NCBI GenBank assembly: GCA_022708005.1
Contig: JAKIZN010000013.1
Location: forward strand, 1-13,915
Source of the DNA: Bacteroidota bacterium
GTDB lineage: Bacteria > Bacteroidota > Ignavibacteria > Kapaibacteriales > UBA2268
Reading direction: 5' to 3'
DNA length: 13,915 bases
Part shown: in pieces, positions 12,743-13,915 of the stretch
Position numbering within the stretch: the first letter of the stretch is position 1
How the letters are laid out: each line of letters starts with the position of its first letter
Notes under the pieces: generated by a model
The model's database searches: none
Told to the model about the DNA's origin: nothing
Seen by the model: the letters and a program-made list of their open reading frames with translations, nothing else
Made by a program: the position numbers and the translations under genes

Positions 12743-13915
12743 TTAGCCTTTATATGCTTTGAAACATATAGTAGCATTATGCCCGCCGAAGCCAAAAGTA
12801 TTGCTCAGTGCCGCTTTAATTTCCTTTTTGCCCGCAACGTTTGGAGTATAGTTCAAATCGCATTCAGGGTCTGGAGTTTGGTAATTAATAGTGGGCGGAA
12901 CAAAACTTTCGCTTATTGCCAAGCATGTAGCCACTGCTTCGACTGCACCCGCTGCACCGAGCAAGTGTCCAGTCATTGACTTAGTCGAACTGATAGCGAG
13001 TTTTTGAGCATGTTCGCCAAAAACAGTTTTTATTGCAGCCGATTCAGTTTTATCATTAAATGGGGTCGATGTGCCGTGTGCATTGATATAATCAATATCT
13101 TCTGGCATCAATCCCGCGTCTTTGATAGCGATTTGCATTGAGCGCACAGCACCTTCGCCACCTGGCGCTGGCTGGGTGATATGGAAAGCATCATCGGTTA
13201 ATCCGAAGCCGGCAACTTCTGCGTATATTTTAGCACCGCGAGCGAGAGCATGCTCCAAAGTCTCGAACACTAAAATTGCAGAGCCTTCGCCGATGACGAA
13301 TCCATCTCTATCTTTATCAAACGGTCTGCTTGCGGTTTCGGGCGAGTCATTCCTTGTTGATAAAGCTTTTAGGGCATTAAATCCACCTACGCCCATTGGG
13401 CAAACAACGGCTTCGCTTCCACCGACGAGCATCACATCGGCATCTCCACGCTGCAAGAGCATTAGAGCATCTGCGATGGAGTGAGATGAGGTAGCGCAAG
13501 CTGATACAGTTGCATAATTAGGACCTTTAAGACCCCATCGAATCGCAATATGCCCTGCTGCAATATCAGAAATCAGCATAGGAACAAAGAAAGGAGAAAT
13601 TCTATCGGGCTTGCCGCCACGCTCATAAAGAGCTTCTTGCTGGTGGTGGTATGTCCACATACCGCCTATGCCTGAACCCACAATAACCCCCACTCTATTT
13701 CTGTCGGTTTTTTCAAAGTCTATACCTGAATCTTCGACAGCCATAGTAGCCGAGGCAATAGCGAATTGCGTGAATAAATCCATTCTTTGAACTTCCTTGC
13801 GGTTGATGAAAGGAAGCGGGTCGAAACTTTTTACTTCGCAAGCGAATTTTGTGTCGAAATCCGATGCATCAAAGCGTGTTATCATAGCGCCGCCACTTCG
13901 CCCTTCGAGCAAACC
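12743..13915 (-). CDS. fabF: Beta-ketoacyl-ACP synthase II (5' partial)
   Basis: 391 codons are visible and the frame stays open to the window edge; about 22-24 N-terminal residues, including the usual RRVVVTGxG start, lie outside. KAS II condenses malonyl-ACP with growing acyl-ACP in fatty-acid elongation. The Cys-His-His triad is complete: Cys in VSACATSSHS, His in NAHGTSTPFND and His in MTGHLLGAAG, with the conserved Lys of SSTKSMTGH. Counting from the Leu codon at 13912 these are 139, 279, 316 and 311, a constant offset of 24 from E. coli FabF (163, 303, 340). The C-terminal NTFGFGGHNATI loop is also present. The gene heads the fabF-rnc-gcvPB run; acpP is expected just upstream but is outside the window. 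The apparent TTG start at 13912 is a frame-edge artefact. Confidence 0.97.
   Translation of the reverse strand, partial: GLLEGRSGGAMITRFDASDFDTKFACEVKSFDPLPFINRKEVQRMDLFTQFAIASATMAVEDSGIDFEKTDRNRVGVIVGSGIGGMWTYHHQQEALYERGGKPDRISPFFVPMLISDIAAGHIAIRWGLKGPNYATVSACATSSHSIADALMLLQRGDADVMLVGGSEAVVCPMGVGGFNALKALSTRNDSPETASRPFDKDRDGFVIGEGSAILVFETLEHALARGAKIYAEVAGFGLTDDAFHITQPAPGGEGAVRSMQIAIKDAGLMPEDIDYINAHGTSTPFNDKTESAAIKTVFGEHAQKLAISSTKSMTGHLLGAAGAVEAVATCLAISESFVPPTINYQTPDPECDLNYTPNVAGKKEIKAALSNTFGFGGHNATICFKAYKG

Overview
The window reads as a chromosomal fragment from the Bacteroidota/Chlorobiota/Ignavibacteriota side of the FCB group. Supporting signs are an Omp28-type lipoprotein next to a DUF6029-type outer-membrane protein, a split-type glycine decarboxylase subunit (GcvPB), a moderately AT-rich composition, and a CCCCTTC/GAAGGGG palindromic repeat of the kind scattered through Bacteroidota genomes. 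Several genes have clear Shine-Dalgarno sequences (GGAG, GAGG, AGAGGA 5-8 nt before ATG). Bacteroidia proper mostly lack these, so an Ignavibacteria/Kapabacteria/Chlorobi-like lineage is my preferred guess. This is inference; there is no rRNA here to settle it. No tRNA, rRNA, CRISPR array, phage gene or transposase gene was seen.

Layout. Positions 1-3812 are on the plus strand. They hold the C-terminal part of a DUF6029-like beta-barrel protein, then an Omp28/thioredoxin-like lipoprotein 9 nt downstream. After a 101-nt gap with a plausible promoter comes a two-gene unit: a small soluble protein with two degenerate chemoreceptor-tip-like segments, then a diiron metallo-beta-lactamase-fold protein of the ODP (oxygen-binding diiron protein) type. 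Positions 3813-4143 have no gene. They hold a plus-strand terminator embedded in a repeat, a REP-like palindrome, and the terminator of the opposing ribosomal operon.

From 4144 to the end everything is on the minus strand. In transcription order (right to left) the genes are fabF (5' truncated by the window edge), rnc and gcvPB as a tight operon ending in an intrinsic terminator, then proS, smc, and rplU-rpmA. These cover fatty-acid elongation, RNA processing, glycine cleavage, prolyl-tRNA charging, chromosome condensation and 50S ribosomal proteins.

The most interesting parts are three. First, the MCP-like plus ODP-like pair at 2223-3812, which looks like a compact soluble oxygen/iron sensing module with a tandemly duplicated, degenerate receptor tip. 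Second, a 78-nt repeat present twice in direct orientation (3839-3916 and 4871-4948, about 90% identical) on both sides of rplU-rpmA. Third, the DUF6029/Omp28 pair, where the barrel's only two visible cysteines form a CxxxxC near its C-terminus and the partner lipoprotein carries a CxxC thioredoxin-like motif.
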